Part shown: positions 1-6,285 of the stretch, one piece after another
Numbering within the stretch: position 1 is the stretch's first letter
Layout of the letters: every line of letters begins with the position of its first letter
Assembly: GCA_964530165.1 (NCBI GenBank)
Contig: CAZGYE010000092.1
Span: 1 to 17,507 of the forward strand
DNA length: 17,507 nt
Reading direction: 5' to 3'
Source of the DNA: CAZGYE01 sp964530165
GTDB taxonomy: Bacteria; Planctomycetota; Planctomycetia; Planctomycetales; Planctomycetaceae
Position numbers and translations under genes: made by a program
The notes under the pieces: model-generated
What the model was told of the DNA's origin: nothing
The model's database searches: none
The model's input: the letters and a program-made list of their open reading frames with translations, nothing else

Positions 1-7
1 GCGATCT

Positions 8-58
8 AGGCTTTCCAGCCTGCCACGACCAAGCGGCAGGCTGGAAAGCCTGCCCCAC
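8..58. repeat. GC-rich palindromic repeat, copy 1 (pairs with 16148-16205)
   Basis: The left arm (8-24) and the right arm (35-51, continuing to 58) are reverse complements, separated by 10 nt. Each arm also contains the self-complementary core GGCAGGCT-TTCC-AGCCTGCC or most of it. The same sequence recurs at 16148-16205 near the other end of the window. It looks like a REP-like dispersed intergenic element. I see no gene in bases 1-143 on either strand apart from this repeat and the heptad array that follows. Confidence 0.85.
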
Positions 59-95
59 AGGGTGCGCGCACGATGGACACATCATGACAGTTCAA

Positions 96-130
96 GACTC
101 TCAACTCTAGACTCTCGACTCTCAACTCCC
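96..130. repeat. heptanucleotide array upstream of ftr (CTCTCRA type, 5 units)
   Basis: Five consecutive 7-nt units run gactctc, aactcta, gactctc, gactctc, aactccc. The array ends exactly where the Shine-Dalgarno sequence of ftr (AGGAG, 131-135) begins. Its reverse complement matches the (AGTTGAG)n array at the 3' end of ftr (1049-1069), so ftr is flanked by inverted heptad arrays. Confidence 0.85.
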
Positions 131-143
131 AGGAGATCGACCG

Positions 144-1061
144 TTGACAGACCGACTGGAACTGAACGGCGTGCAAGTCGCCGACACGTTTGCCGAGGCG
201 TTTCCGATAACCGGCACGCGGCTGATTCTCACGGCCGGCAGCGAACATTGGGCGCACGTGGCCGCAGCCGAGATGTGCGGTTACGCCACCAGCGTGATCG
301 CGTGTGACGCCGAAGCCGGCATCGAAGGGCCGTTGTCGGCAGAGACAACTCCCGACGGGCGGCCCGGCGTGAGCGTTCTGGTGTTTGCCTTCAGCAGGGA
401 CGGGCTTTCCCGGGCGGTCGTCAACCGCGTCGGCCAATGCGTGCTCACATGCCCCACCACCGCGTGTTACAACGGGGTCGACGGCTCGCCGAAGGAGAAA
501 CAGATTTCCGTCGGCGGTCAGTTGCGGTATTTCGGCGACGGATTTCAGACGTCCAAGAAGCTCCTGGATCGGCGCTTGTGGCGGATTCCGGTCATGGACG
601 GCGAGTTTGTGTGTGAGGACCGCTTCGGGACCGTTCAGAGCGTCGCGGGGGGCAATCTGTTGATCTGTGGTTGCGATCAAAGGGCGGCGCTCTCGGCGAC
701 CGAAGCGGCCGTCACCGCGATTAGGGACGTGCCGGAAACGATTCTGCCGTTCCCCGGTGGCATTGTCCGCAGCGGCAGCAAGGTCGGCTCGCGGTACAAG
801 CAGCTCAAAGCCAGCACCAACGACGCCTACTGCCCCACGCTGCGGGCCTTGACCGACTCGGCATTACCCGATGGAACCGGTGCGGTGTACGAAATCGTCA
901 TCGACGGTTTCTCGTTCGACAGCGTGCAGGCGGCGATGCACACAGGTCTGCACGCAGCGTGCGGCTGTGAAGGAGTCACGTTGGTTGCCGCCGGCAATTA
1001 CGGAGGAAAGCTGGGACCGCATCACTTTCATCTGCGCGACCTCGTTGCAGTTGAGAGTTGA
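144..1061 (+). CDS. ftr: formylmethanofuran--tetrahydromethanopterin N-formyltransferase
   Basis: Ftr moves the formyl group between formylmethanofuran and tetrahydromethanopterin in the H4MPT C1 pathway, which methanogens, methylotrophs and many planctomycetes use. The 305-residue protein has the family length (about 297 in archaea). Its landmarks appear in order: ELNGVQVADTFAEAF near the N-terminus, ETTPDGRPG, RVGQCVLTCPTTA, FPGGIVRSGSKVGS, ASTNDAYCPT, and GNYGGKLGP near the end. The start is TTG at 144, eight bases after AGGAG (131-135). No ATG upstream in this frame fits the family N-terminus. The last residues (VES) and the TGA stop are written by a heptad repeat (1049-1069), so the natural C-terminus may have been altered. 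No other H4MPT-pathway gene lies in the window. The assignment to the family is secure; the in vivo direction (formaldehyde oxidation) is inferred. Confidence 0.95.
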   Translation: MTDRLELNGVQVADTFAEAFPITGTRLILTAGSEHWAHVAAAEMCGYATSVIACDAEAGIEGPLSAETTPDGRPGVSVLVFAFSRDGLSRAVVNRVGQCVLTCPTTACYNGVDGSPKEKQISVGGQLRYFGDGFQTSKKLLDRRLWRIPVMDGEFVCEDRFGTVQSVAGGNLLICGCDQRAALSATEAAVTAIRDVPETILPFPGGIVRSGSKVGSRYKQLKASTNDAYCPTLRALTDSALPDGTGAVYEIVIDGFSFDSVQAAMHTGLHAACGCEGVTLVAAGNYGGKLGPHHFHLRDLVAVES

Positions 1062-1069
1062 GAGCTAGA
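1049..1069. repeat. heptad array overlapping the ftr stop (AGTTGAG type, 3 units)
   Basis: The units are agttgag, agttgag, agctaga. The array supplies the last codons of ftr and its TGA stop (1059-1061). It is the reverse-complement type of the array at 96-130. Confidence 0.8.
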
Positions 1070-1077
1070 AGTGCCCA

Positions 1078-1105
1078 ATGCGGAATGCGGAGTGCGGAAT
1101 GCGGA
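1078..1105. repeat. heptad array ATGCGGA (4 units) at the start of the membrane-protein gene
   Basis: The four units are atgcgga, atgcgga, gtgcgga, atgcgga. Units 1 and 4 place ATG in the reading frame of the downstream gene (1078 and 1099). The GGAG spanning units 2-3 (1089-1092) sits six bases before the second ATG and could act as its ribosome binding site. Confidence 0.85.
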
Positions 1106-3171
1106 AAGATAAAAGTCACATCATTCTCAACCCCCAACCCCCAACCCTCAACCCTCAACCCTCAACCCTCCGGACTCTCGACCCTCCACTCTCCACTCTC
1201 CACTTCTTCGTCTACCTGCTGACGATCTGTGTCGCCGCCGGCATCGGTGCGGCAGGCATTCTGAACGCCAAACCGCTGCTGAGCGCCAATGATCGTTCGC
1301 GGTGGTGCACGGTCGTCTCGCTGGTTGAACGGGGGACTTACCGGATCGACGACATCGCCCGGGTGCCGGGCTGGGACACCATCGACAAGGTCCGGCACGA
1401 AGGACATTTTTATTCCACCAAACCGGCGTTGTTTCCCACACTGGTGGCCGGCGTCTACTGGTGCGTGCGGAACACCACCGGCTGGAATCTGCTCGATCAC
1501 ACGTCGAAGGTCACGCGGGTCATTCTGTTGTGTGTCAATCTGCTGCCGATGATCGTCGCGTGGGTGCTCATCGCCCGGCTTGCCCATCGGTATGCACGCA
1601 GCGATGCGGCGAAGATTTTCGTCGTCGTCGCGGCCTCGGTCGGGACACTGCTGACGACCTTTCTGGTCACGCTGAACAACCACACGGTTGCTGCGGTCAG
1701 CGTGCTTCTGGCGATGTATGCGGCCATGCGAATCGTCGTCGACGATTCCCGGTGTCCGGGCCACTTTGCCCTGGCCGGTTTCTTCGCGGCGTTCACATGC
1801 ACGAACGAACTTCCGGCGGCGCTGTTCGGGGTGGCCCTGTTCGGCCTGCTCTTCTGGAAAGCCCCCAAACGGACGCTCCTGTGCTTTGTTCCGTTCGCGT
1901 TGATTCCGCTGGCCGCGTTCTTCTACACGACGTATCTCCAGACCGGAAGCTGGAAACCTTTCTATTTGTACTACGGCACGGAAAAGTATCTTTACGTGCA
2001 CGAAGGCGTCCCCAGCTACTGGACCGAGCCGAGAGGACTCGACAACAACCACGAATCGCCGTTGATCTACCTGCTGCACTGCACCATCGGGCATCACGGG
2101 ATTTTCTCGCTCTCGCCAATCTTCCTGCTCTCGCTGACCGGCTGGTTGACCATCCGCAAATGGAGGGCGTTTCCTCTGCGACCGTTCTTGTGGCTCGGGC
2201 TGGGCCTGACAGTGGCCGTTCTCGGCTTTTATGTGTCGCGCACGCAGAACTACAACTACGGCGGCAATTCATGCGGTCTGCGGTGGGCGTTCTGGCTGAT
2301 TCCGTTTTGGCTGGTGGCGATGATTCCCGTGTTGGACGAGTGGGGCGACCGCCGCTGGTTCCAGATCACCGCTGCCGGGTTGTTGGGTGTCTCGATCTTC
2401 TCTGCCATTTATCCGCTCTCCAACCCCTGGCAGCACCCGTGGCTGTTGACGCTCATGCAGGATGAGTGGGGCTGGGTCGACTACACCGACAAACCGCCCC
2501 AATTCGATCGCCCGCTGACCACCTGGTTCCCGACGCTTCCCGATGCCGACCCTAACGGCAACCGGCAGTGGATTGAATTCGCCGGTCCCGACACCGACGG
2601 CGCAACGATTCGCCTGAGACTCATCGACGCCGGCAGCGATCGCGTTGACGGACGCGTGCTGCGCCGCATCGAAGTCCGCTGGAACCCGAGAAGAGTTGAG
2701 AGTTCAGAGTCTAGGGTTGAGAGCTCAAGGGGAGGATCTCTCGACTCTCAACCCTCGACACTCAACCGTCGAGTGGCCCATTATCTGATTGACGAAGAAT
2801 TGTTCCGCGCCGGCGAGCCGCCCGAGAAGTTTCTCCGCTGGCCCCAAGCCGAGCCGAGCCCCGACAGGCAAAACGCAGCGTGCCGCTTTCTGCGCGGATT
2901 GCCGCGGCCGCGGCCCTATCGTGAAGGCTTGACTCGTTATCTCAAGACGCCGTTGCGAGAGGATGCGTTCCGCTGTCAGCGAGCGGCGTCGCGAGTGCTG
3001 TTTCAGCCGCCCGGAGGCAAGAGCAAGCTCTGGTATCGCTGCGATCTGTGGCTCTCCGATGAGGTGCCCTTCGGCGTCGTCCGTGTGGAAACGACGGTCT
3101 CTGAATCGCGCACAAACGCCTTCATCGCCCGCCGGCAACTGACGGCCGTCCGCGCCGGTTCCGCTCGCTGA
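1078..3171 (+). CDS. polytopic membrane protein of unknown function with heptad-repeat insertions
   Basis: The 697-residue product has about ten hydrophobic helices from residue ~42 to ~460, for example near HFFVYLLTICVAAG, KIFVVVAASVGTLL and FLWLGLGLTVAVLGF. A soluble C-terminal part of roughly 230 residues follows. The layout resembles polytopic glycosyltransferase-like (GT-C) membrane proteins, but I recognise no catalytic motif and assign no function. Residues 1-40 are encoded by heptad arrays (peptides such as LNPQPPTLNPQPSTL) and so are repeat-derived. The first residues of clear membrane-protein character follow directly, with no better start inside. ATG 1078 is used here, but ATG 1099 is an equal candidate because GGAG precedes it by six bases. 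Residues ~539-565 come from a second pair of arrays inserted in frame. The gene begins 16 bp after ftr and may be cotranscribed with it. Confidence 0.8.
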   Translation: MRNAECGMRKDKSHIILNPQPPTLNPQPSTLRTLDPPLSTLHFFVYLLTICVAAGIGAAGILNAKPLLSANDRSRWCTVVSLVERGTYRIDDIARVPGWDTIDKVRHEGHFYSTKPALFPTLVAGVYWCVRNTTGWNLLDHTSKVTRVILLCVNLLPMIVAWVLIARLAHRYARSDAAKIFVVVAASVGTLLTTFLVTLNNHTVAAVSVLLAMYAAMRIVVDDSRCPGHFALAGFFAAFTCTNELPAALFGVALFGLLFWKAPKRTLLCFVPFALIPLAAFFYTTYLQTGSWKPFYLYYGTEKYLYVHEGVPSYWTEPRGLDNNHESPLIYLLHCTIGHHGIFSLSPIFLLSLTGWLTIRKWRAFPLRPFLWLGLGLTVAVLGFYVSRTQNYNYGGNSCGLRWAFWLIPFWLVAMIPVLDEWGDRRWFQITAAGLLGVSIFSAIYPLSNPWQHPWLLTLMQDEWGWVDYTDKPPQFDRPLTTWFPTLPDADPNGNRQWIEFAGPDTDGATIRLRLIDAGSDRVDGRVLRRIEVRWNPRRVESSESRVESSRGGSLDSQPSTLNRRVAHYLIDEELFRAGEPPEKFLRWPQAEPSPDRQNAACRFLRGLPRPRPYREGLTRYLKTPLREDAFRCQRAASRVLFQPPGGKSKLWYRCDLWLSDEVPFGVVRVETTVSESRTNAFIARRQLTAVRAGSAR
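1125..1201. repeat. heptad array CCTCAAC type (11 units) inside the 5' coding region
   Basis: Eleven consecutive 7-nt units: tctcaac, ccccaac twice, cctcaac three times, cctccgg, actctcg, accctcc, actctcc twice. Three units equal seven codons, so the translation repeats every seven residues. Gain or loss of one or two units would shift the reading frame of the membrane-protein gene. Confidence 0.9.
2694..2772. repeat. inverted pair of heptad arrays inside the membrane-protein gene
   Basis: The left half (2694-2728) has five AGTTGAG-type units. The right half (2738-2772) has five CTCTCGA-type units. The arms 2695-2723 and 2738-2766 are imperfect reverse complements (21 of 29 positions), giving a long hairpin with a 14-nt loop within coding sequence. 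The insertion stays in frame and encodes Ser/Glu/Arg-rich then Ser/Leu/Asp-rich peptide. Confidence 0.9.
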
Positions 3172-3266
3172 GCTTCCTACGAATGCCTTTCTCTCTCACA
3201 AGTTGTATGCTAGACAGAGCCAGCCGCACGCTGCGGGCCCTGACCGCTTCGAGCCGATGTTCTTCG

Positions 3267-3971
3267 ATGAGTCCAGCTTGCAATAAGACCGATCGTAATT
3301 CTTTGCCGCACCCGACACGGCGCAACTGGCTTTGGTTTTCCATTCAAGTCCTTGTGCGGACGATCTTTACCGTGTGGTTCCGCTACCGCGCTCTGGGCGC
3401 CGAGAAAGTCCCTGCCGACGGCGGCGCCCTGTTCCTGATCAATCATCAGAGTTTTCTCGATCCGCTGCTGGTCGGTTTGCCCTTGTCGCGACCGGTCAGC
3501 TATCTCGCGCGGGATTCGCTGTTTCGCGTTCCGCTCGTCGGCTGGATGCTGCGAAGCACGTACGTGATGTCAATCAACCGCGAAGCGGCCGGCACATCGA
3601 GCATTAAGGAAGCCGTCCAGCGCATGCAGCATGGTTTTCTGGTCGGCATCTTTCCTGAGGGAACACGCACCGCTGACGGCTCGATCGGGCCGCTCAAACC
3701 GGGTTTCGTGGCCCTGATCCGTCGTGTGAAGCTGCCCGTCTATCCGATCGGCATCGCCGGCGCGCACGACGCCTTCCCTCGAGACACCTGGTTGATGAGA
3801 CCACGACGAATCTGCGTCGTGTTCGGGGATCCGTTGACGCCCGAGGATGTCGAACGCTTCAGTCAGCGCGGCCGCGAAAAAGAGATGGTCGCGCTGGTGC
3901 GGGAGCAAATTCTTCGCTGTCAGCAAGAGGCCGAGGCGTGGCGCTGCGGTGCAGTCGGCAGTCGGCCATAG
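3267..3971 (+). CDS. plsC: 1-acyl-sn-glycerol-3-phosphate acyltransferase (PlsC family)
   Basis: This enzyme transfers an acyl chain to lysophosphatidic acid at the inner membrane, making phosphatidic acid. From the start used here (234 residues), the N-terminal hydrophobic helix is at ~21-38. The catalytic HX4D motif is H60-QSFL-D65, the acyl-phosphate-binding motif is FPEGTR at 129-134, and KPGFVAL follows. The open frame extends upstream to ATG 3183. The 3172-3266 stretch is less GC-rich and encodes nothing family-like, so ATG 3267 is preferred. No strong ribosome binding site settles the start. The C-terminal AVGSRP and the TAG stop are written by a CAGTCGG heptad array. Related acyltransferases with other acceptors (lyso-ornithine lipids, for example) cannot be excluded. 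Confidence 0.87.
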   Translation: MSPACNKTDRNSLPHPTRRNWLWFSIQVLVRTIFTVWFRYRALGAEKVPADGGALFLINHQSFLDPLLVGLPLSRPVSYLARDSLFRVPLVGWMLRSTYVMSINREAAGTSSIKEAVQRMQHGFLVGIFPEGTRTADGSIGPLKPGFVALIRRVKLPVYPIGIAGAHDAFPRDTWLMRPRRICVVFGDPLTPEDVERFSQRGREKEMVALVREQILRCQQEAEAWRCGAVGSRP

Positions 3972-3986
3972 GCAGTCGGCAGTGGG
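3952..3986. repeat. heptad array CAGTCGG (5 units) overlapping the plsC stop
   Basis: The units are cagtcgg, cagtcgg, ccatagg, cagtcgg, cagtggg. The TAG stop of plsC (3969-3971) lies in the degenerate third unit. This is the second gene in the window whose 3' end is built from a heptad array. Confidence 0.85.
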
Positions 3987-4228
3987 TGTGTGGCTGGGTC
4001 AGAGCGAACGCGCTGGCCCAGACCCGCGAATTCCCGGCCTCATGAACACGTTGGTTCGAGTGGAAACGCCTGAGAAAATCAGAAAAATTGTCCGCCTCCC
4101 TCTGATTGATGAGCTACACTGTTATTGGCGACGTTCGTTGCCGTTGGTTTCATCTCCCTCGACCGTTAAAGAGTCACAATCCGTCTTCCATCGGAGAGGC
4201 TTCGCCTGTCCGATTTCGGAGAATGGGG
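3987..4228. other. intergenic leader upstream of the riboswitch
   Basis: No credible gene is visible here; open frames in this stretch have no recognisable protein character. A hairpin at 4190-4214 (ATCGGA/TCCGAT plus AGG/CCT, with a G-G mismatch) lacks a long T-tract and is at most a weak terminator for plsC. A promoter for the downstream operon should lie here, but I cannot identify convincing -35 and -10 elements. Confidence 0.4.
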
Positions 4229-4244
4229 CACTCCTCCTGGAGTG
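4229..4244 (+). promoter_or_regulatory. hairpin with anti-Shine-Dalgarno sequence, 5' of the GEMM aptamer
   Basis: CACTCC-TCCT-GGAGTG forms a perfect 6-bp hairpin directly before aptamer stem P1. Its bases 4232-4238 (TCCTCCT) are exactly complementary to 4338-4344 (AGGAGGA), the ribosome binding site of the next gene. The segment can therefore either fold on itself or mask that site. This is a proposed expression platform, inferred from complementarity only. Confidence 0.55.
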
Positions 4245-4327
4245 ACCACGACAAAAGCAAACCTGTCGCGAGGCGGGGGCGCAAAGCCATGGGTCTCACC
4301 GTGAGATTGCCAGGCTCCCGAATGGTT
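4243..4327 (+). promoter_or_regulatory. GEMM-I riboswitch aptamer (c-di-GMP / cyclic AMP-GMP), A20 variant
   Basis: The conserved GEMM-I elements appear in order: CACG, GCAAACC (4257-4263), a stem capped by a GCGA tetraloop, GGGGGCGCAAAGCC, GGGTCT pairing with AGATT, and the closing CCAGGCTCCCGA. P1 is formed by ACCA (4245-4248) and TGGT (4323-4326). The class binds c-di-GMP. The base just 5' of GCAAACC corresponds to G20 of the V. cholerae Vc2 aptamer and is A here, which is the hallmark I know for GEMM-Ib aptamers that recognise 3',3'-cyclic AMP-GMP. The C corresponding to C92 is kept. It lies directly upstream of a three-gene Tad-like operon, whose translation it probably controls. Confidence 0.9.
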
Positions 4328-4343
4328 TTCACCATTGAGGAGG
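4321..4343 (+). promoter_or_regulatory. alternative hairpin and ribosome binding site of the Tad-like operon
   Basis: AATGG (4321-4325) pairs with CCATT (4332-4336). This hairpin uses the 3' strand of aptamer P1, so it cannot coexist with the closed aptamer. The strong ribosome binding site GAGGAGG (4337-4343) follows at once. ATG 4351 is seven bases further on, which fixes the start of the next gene. The TTG at 4345 is too close to be used. Confidence 0.65.
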
Positions 4344-4350
4344 ATTGCTG

Positions 4351-5067
4351 ATGTTCACCTTCCGTGTGTACTCGCAAGAGCGTTCCGTTGCGCGCTGGGC
4401 CAGCGGCTGGTCAAGCTGCGCACGCCGGTTTCGCTTTCCATTGCGGATTTTGTTGGCGGCACTCGTCGCGGCATACTGCCTTGCCGAGGGGGCGGCCGCC
4501 GAACCCGGGCCCGTCGTCAGGATTGAAGAGGATTGGAGCATCGAGATCGGGGTGCCCGACCCCAGTGAAAACGCTCCCCAGATCATCACGGTCCTCTCAC
4601 CGACGGACTCTCTGAACGGAGTGCATGTGGTCTTCGAACTCAATCACGCAACCTTGCCGGAGTACCAAGCCGGCGGGATGCAGCTACAAAGATGGCATGG
4701 CGACCAGAGTCTCGACGTTCACAACTTCCCGAACCTGAAGGCGCTCGGCATCGAGAACGAAACGATTACCTATACGATGACGATGTCTTTGGAAGGCAAC
4801 CAACTCAAATTTGAGGTGCTCAACGGGAACTCGAGCACCTGGGGAAATTTCGGCGGACAAGGATACCTGAAATCCATTCTTCCCACCGACCTGACTCATT
4901 TGGGCTCTTATAGTCTCAACACGTCCGTGGAGCACTCGCGAGTCGGTTTCGCTTCGCATCGTGTGAAGAAGTTCGTTCGCACGCAGGTTCGGTACTACTC
5001 CATAGATGGTCTAGTAGCCACTGACACCACCGAACGCGTCGTGCACTCCTACAACGGGGGAGTTTAG
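4351..5067 (+). CDS. secreted protein of unknown function, first gene of the Tad-like operon
   Basis: I do not recognise this 238-residue protein. Its N-terminus has Arg-rich residues, a hydrophobic stretch (LRILLAALVAAYCL) and small residues before EPGPVV, which fits a Sec signal peptide cleaved near residue 50. The unusually long n-region (about 32 residues) is notable. The mature part is rich in Thr, Asn, Ser and aromatic residues and probably beta-structured, as expected for an exported or surface protein. ATG 4351 has a textbook ribosome binding site (GAGGAGG). The gene ends 5 bp before the TadG-like gene, so it probably belongs to the same transcript and surface structure, under control of the upstream riboswitch. 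Confidence 0.8.
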   Translation: MFTFRVYSQERSVARWASGWSSCARRFRFPLRILLAALVAAYCLAEGAAAEPGPVVRIEEDWSIEIGVPDPSENAPQIITVLSPTDSLNGVHVVFELNHATLPEYQAGGMQLQRWHGDQSLDVHNFPNLKALGIENETITYTMTMSLEGNQLKFEVLNGNSSTWGNFGGQGYLKSILPTDLTHLGSYSLNTSVEHSRVGFASHRVKKFVRTQVRYYSIDGLVATDTTERVVHSYNGGV

Positions 5068-5072
5068 GCGTC

Positions 5073-6281
5073 ATGCAAAGCTCACTGTTTTCTCGATGTC
5101 GGAGAGTCATGCGAATCGAACGCAGACGCCGGGGCAGTATTATTGTCCTGTCTGCCGGGTTGCTGGTGCTAGTGATCGCGTTCACAGCTTTTACGGTCGA
5201 CATCGGTTACATCGCTTTGACGAAGGCCCAATTGCAGAGCGCCGCCGACGCGGCATCGCTGGCGTCGGCCATAGAATTGCCCGCCGGATTGGGCCCGGGC
5301 GCCACGCTGCCGACGAACTTGGTCGACGCTCTCGCCCGGCAATCGGGCGTGGATGTCGCGGCACAGAACCAGGCCGGAGATGTGGATTCCGTTTACGCCG
5401 ACCCCCAGCGGGACATCCGGCTCGGGCGATACGAATGGAACACGCTCGCCGGGGGCTGGCAGAGATCGTGGGGCGTCGGGCCGTACAACATGGTGGAAGT
5501 CAGCTTGCTGCGCGGGGAGGAACTCAACGGCGCGGGCCAGCCCAACACCGGCGGCGACAGACCGTTACCGCTCTTTTTTGCGCCGGTCATCGGCCATGAG
5601 ACGGCAAACGTAACGGTCCGCGCGACCGCGGCCTTGCTGCCCGGCGTCGGTTTTCGCATCAATTCCGGCAGCTCGCAGACGGCCGGCGTCTTGCCGATCA
5701 CTCTTGACGCAGGGGCCTGGAACGATCTGCTCGCAGGCACCGGCGCGGACGACTATTCCTACGACCCCGATACCGGGCAGATTACTCCGGGCGCAGATGG
5801 TATCTTGGAGGCCAACCTTTATTCGACCGGCAGCAGTTTGTTGCCGCCCGGCAACCGGGGCACCGTCGATTTCGGCAATCCCAACAACAGCACCGCTGAC
5901 TTGAAGCGGCAGATTGTTGACGGCCTCAACGCCGACGACTTGTCCTATTTCGGTGGTGAATTGCGCACCGATCAAGGGCCGCTGTTGGTCAACGGCGACA
6001 CCGGGCTGAGTGCGGGAATCAAAACGCAATTGGAGGCGATCAAGGGTCAGCCGCGCGCGATTCCCATCTTCACCGAGGTTTCCGGACCCGGCAACAATGC
6101 GACCTACACCATCGTCAAGTTTGTCGGCATTCGCATCTTGGACGTGAAATTGACCGGGGGTCAGAAGCATGTCATCGTTCAGCCGGCGCCGTTCGTCGAT
6201 TCAACAGTCATCCCGGCCGAAGTGGACTTTGCCACCGACGCAATTTTTTCCAAACCAAAACTGATTCGAACCGAGGGATAG
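5073..6281 (+). CDS. TadG-like pilus-assembly / surface protein
   Basis: The N-terminus is that of the putative Flp pilus-assembly TadG family: basic residues (RIERRRRG), one membrane helix (~22-42), then VDIGYIALTKAQLQSAADAA. The remaining ~340 residues are predicted outside the cytoplasm and are rich in Gly, Asn and Asp. They include a region (~195-280) with DDYSYDPDTG and NPNNSTADLK. TadG-like proteins are membrane-anchored partners of TadE/TadF pseudopilins in tight-adherence systems. No ATPase (TadA) or platform protein (TadB/C) is in the window, so the rest of the machinery must be elsewhere or absent. ATG 5073 follows GGGGGAG by 10 bases. ATG 5109, preceded by GGAG and nearer the basic cluster, is an alternative. 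Confidence 0.85.
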   Translation: MQSSLFSRCRRVMRIERRRRGSIIVLSAGLLVLVIAFTAFTVDIGYIALTKAQLQSAADAASLASAIELPAGLGPGATLPTNLVDALARQSGVDVAAQNQAGDVDSVYADPQRDIRLGRYEWNTLAGGWQRSWGVGPYNMVEVSLLRGEELNGAGQPNTGGDRPLPLFFAPVIGHETANVTVRATAALLPGVGFRINSGSSQTAGVLPITLDAGAWNDLLAGTGADDYSYDPDTGQITPGADGILEANLYSTGSSLLPPGNRGTVDFGNPNNSTADLKRQIVDGLNADDLSYFGGELRTDQGPLLVNGDTGLSAGIKTQLEAIKGQPRAIPIFTEVSGPGNNATYTIVKFVGIRILDVKLTGGQKHVIVQPAPFVDSTVIPAEVDFATDAIFSKPKLIRTEG

Positions 6282-6285
6282 CGCC

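Noticed and set aside
6..680. Minus-strand ORF of 224 codons opposite ftr
   Set aside because: It is antisense to a clear ftr gene and begins in repeat DNA; its composition is that of a GC-rich shadow frame.
1162..2097. Minus-strand ORF of 311 codons opposite the membrane protein
   Set aside because: It has Arg/Gln-rich shadow composition. The opposite strand encodes clear membrane helices.
4190..4214. Intrinsic terminator for plsC
   Set aside because: The hairpin has a mismatch and only a short TTT after it, so it is not strong enough to call.
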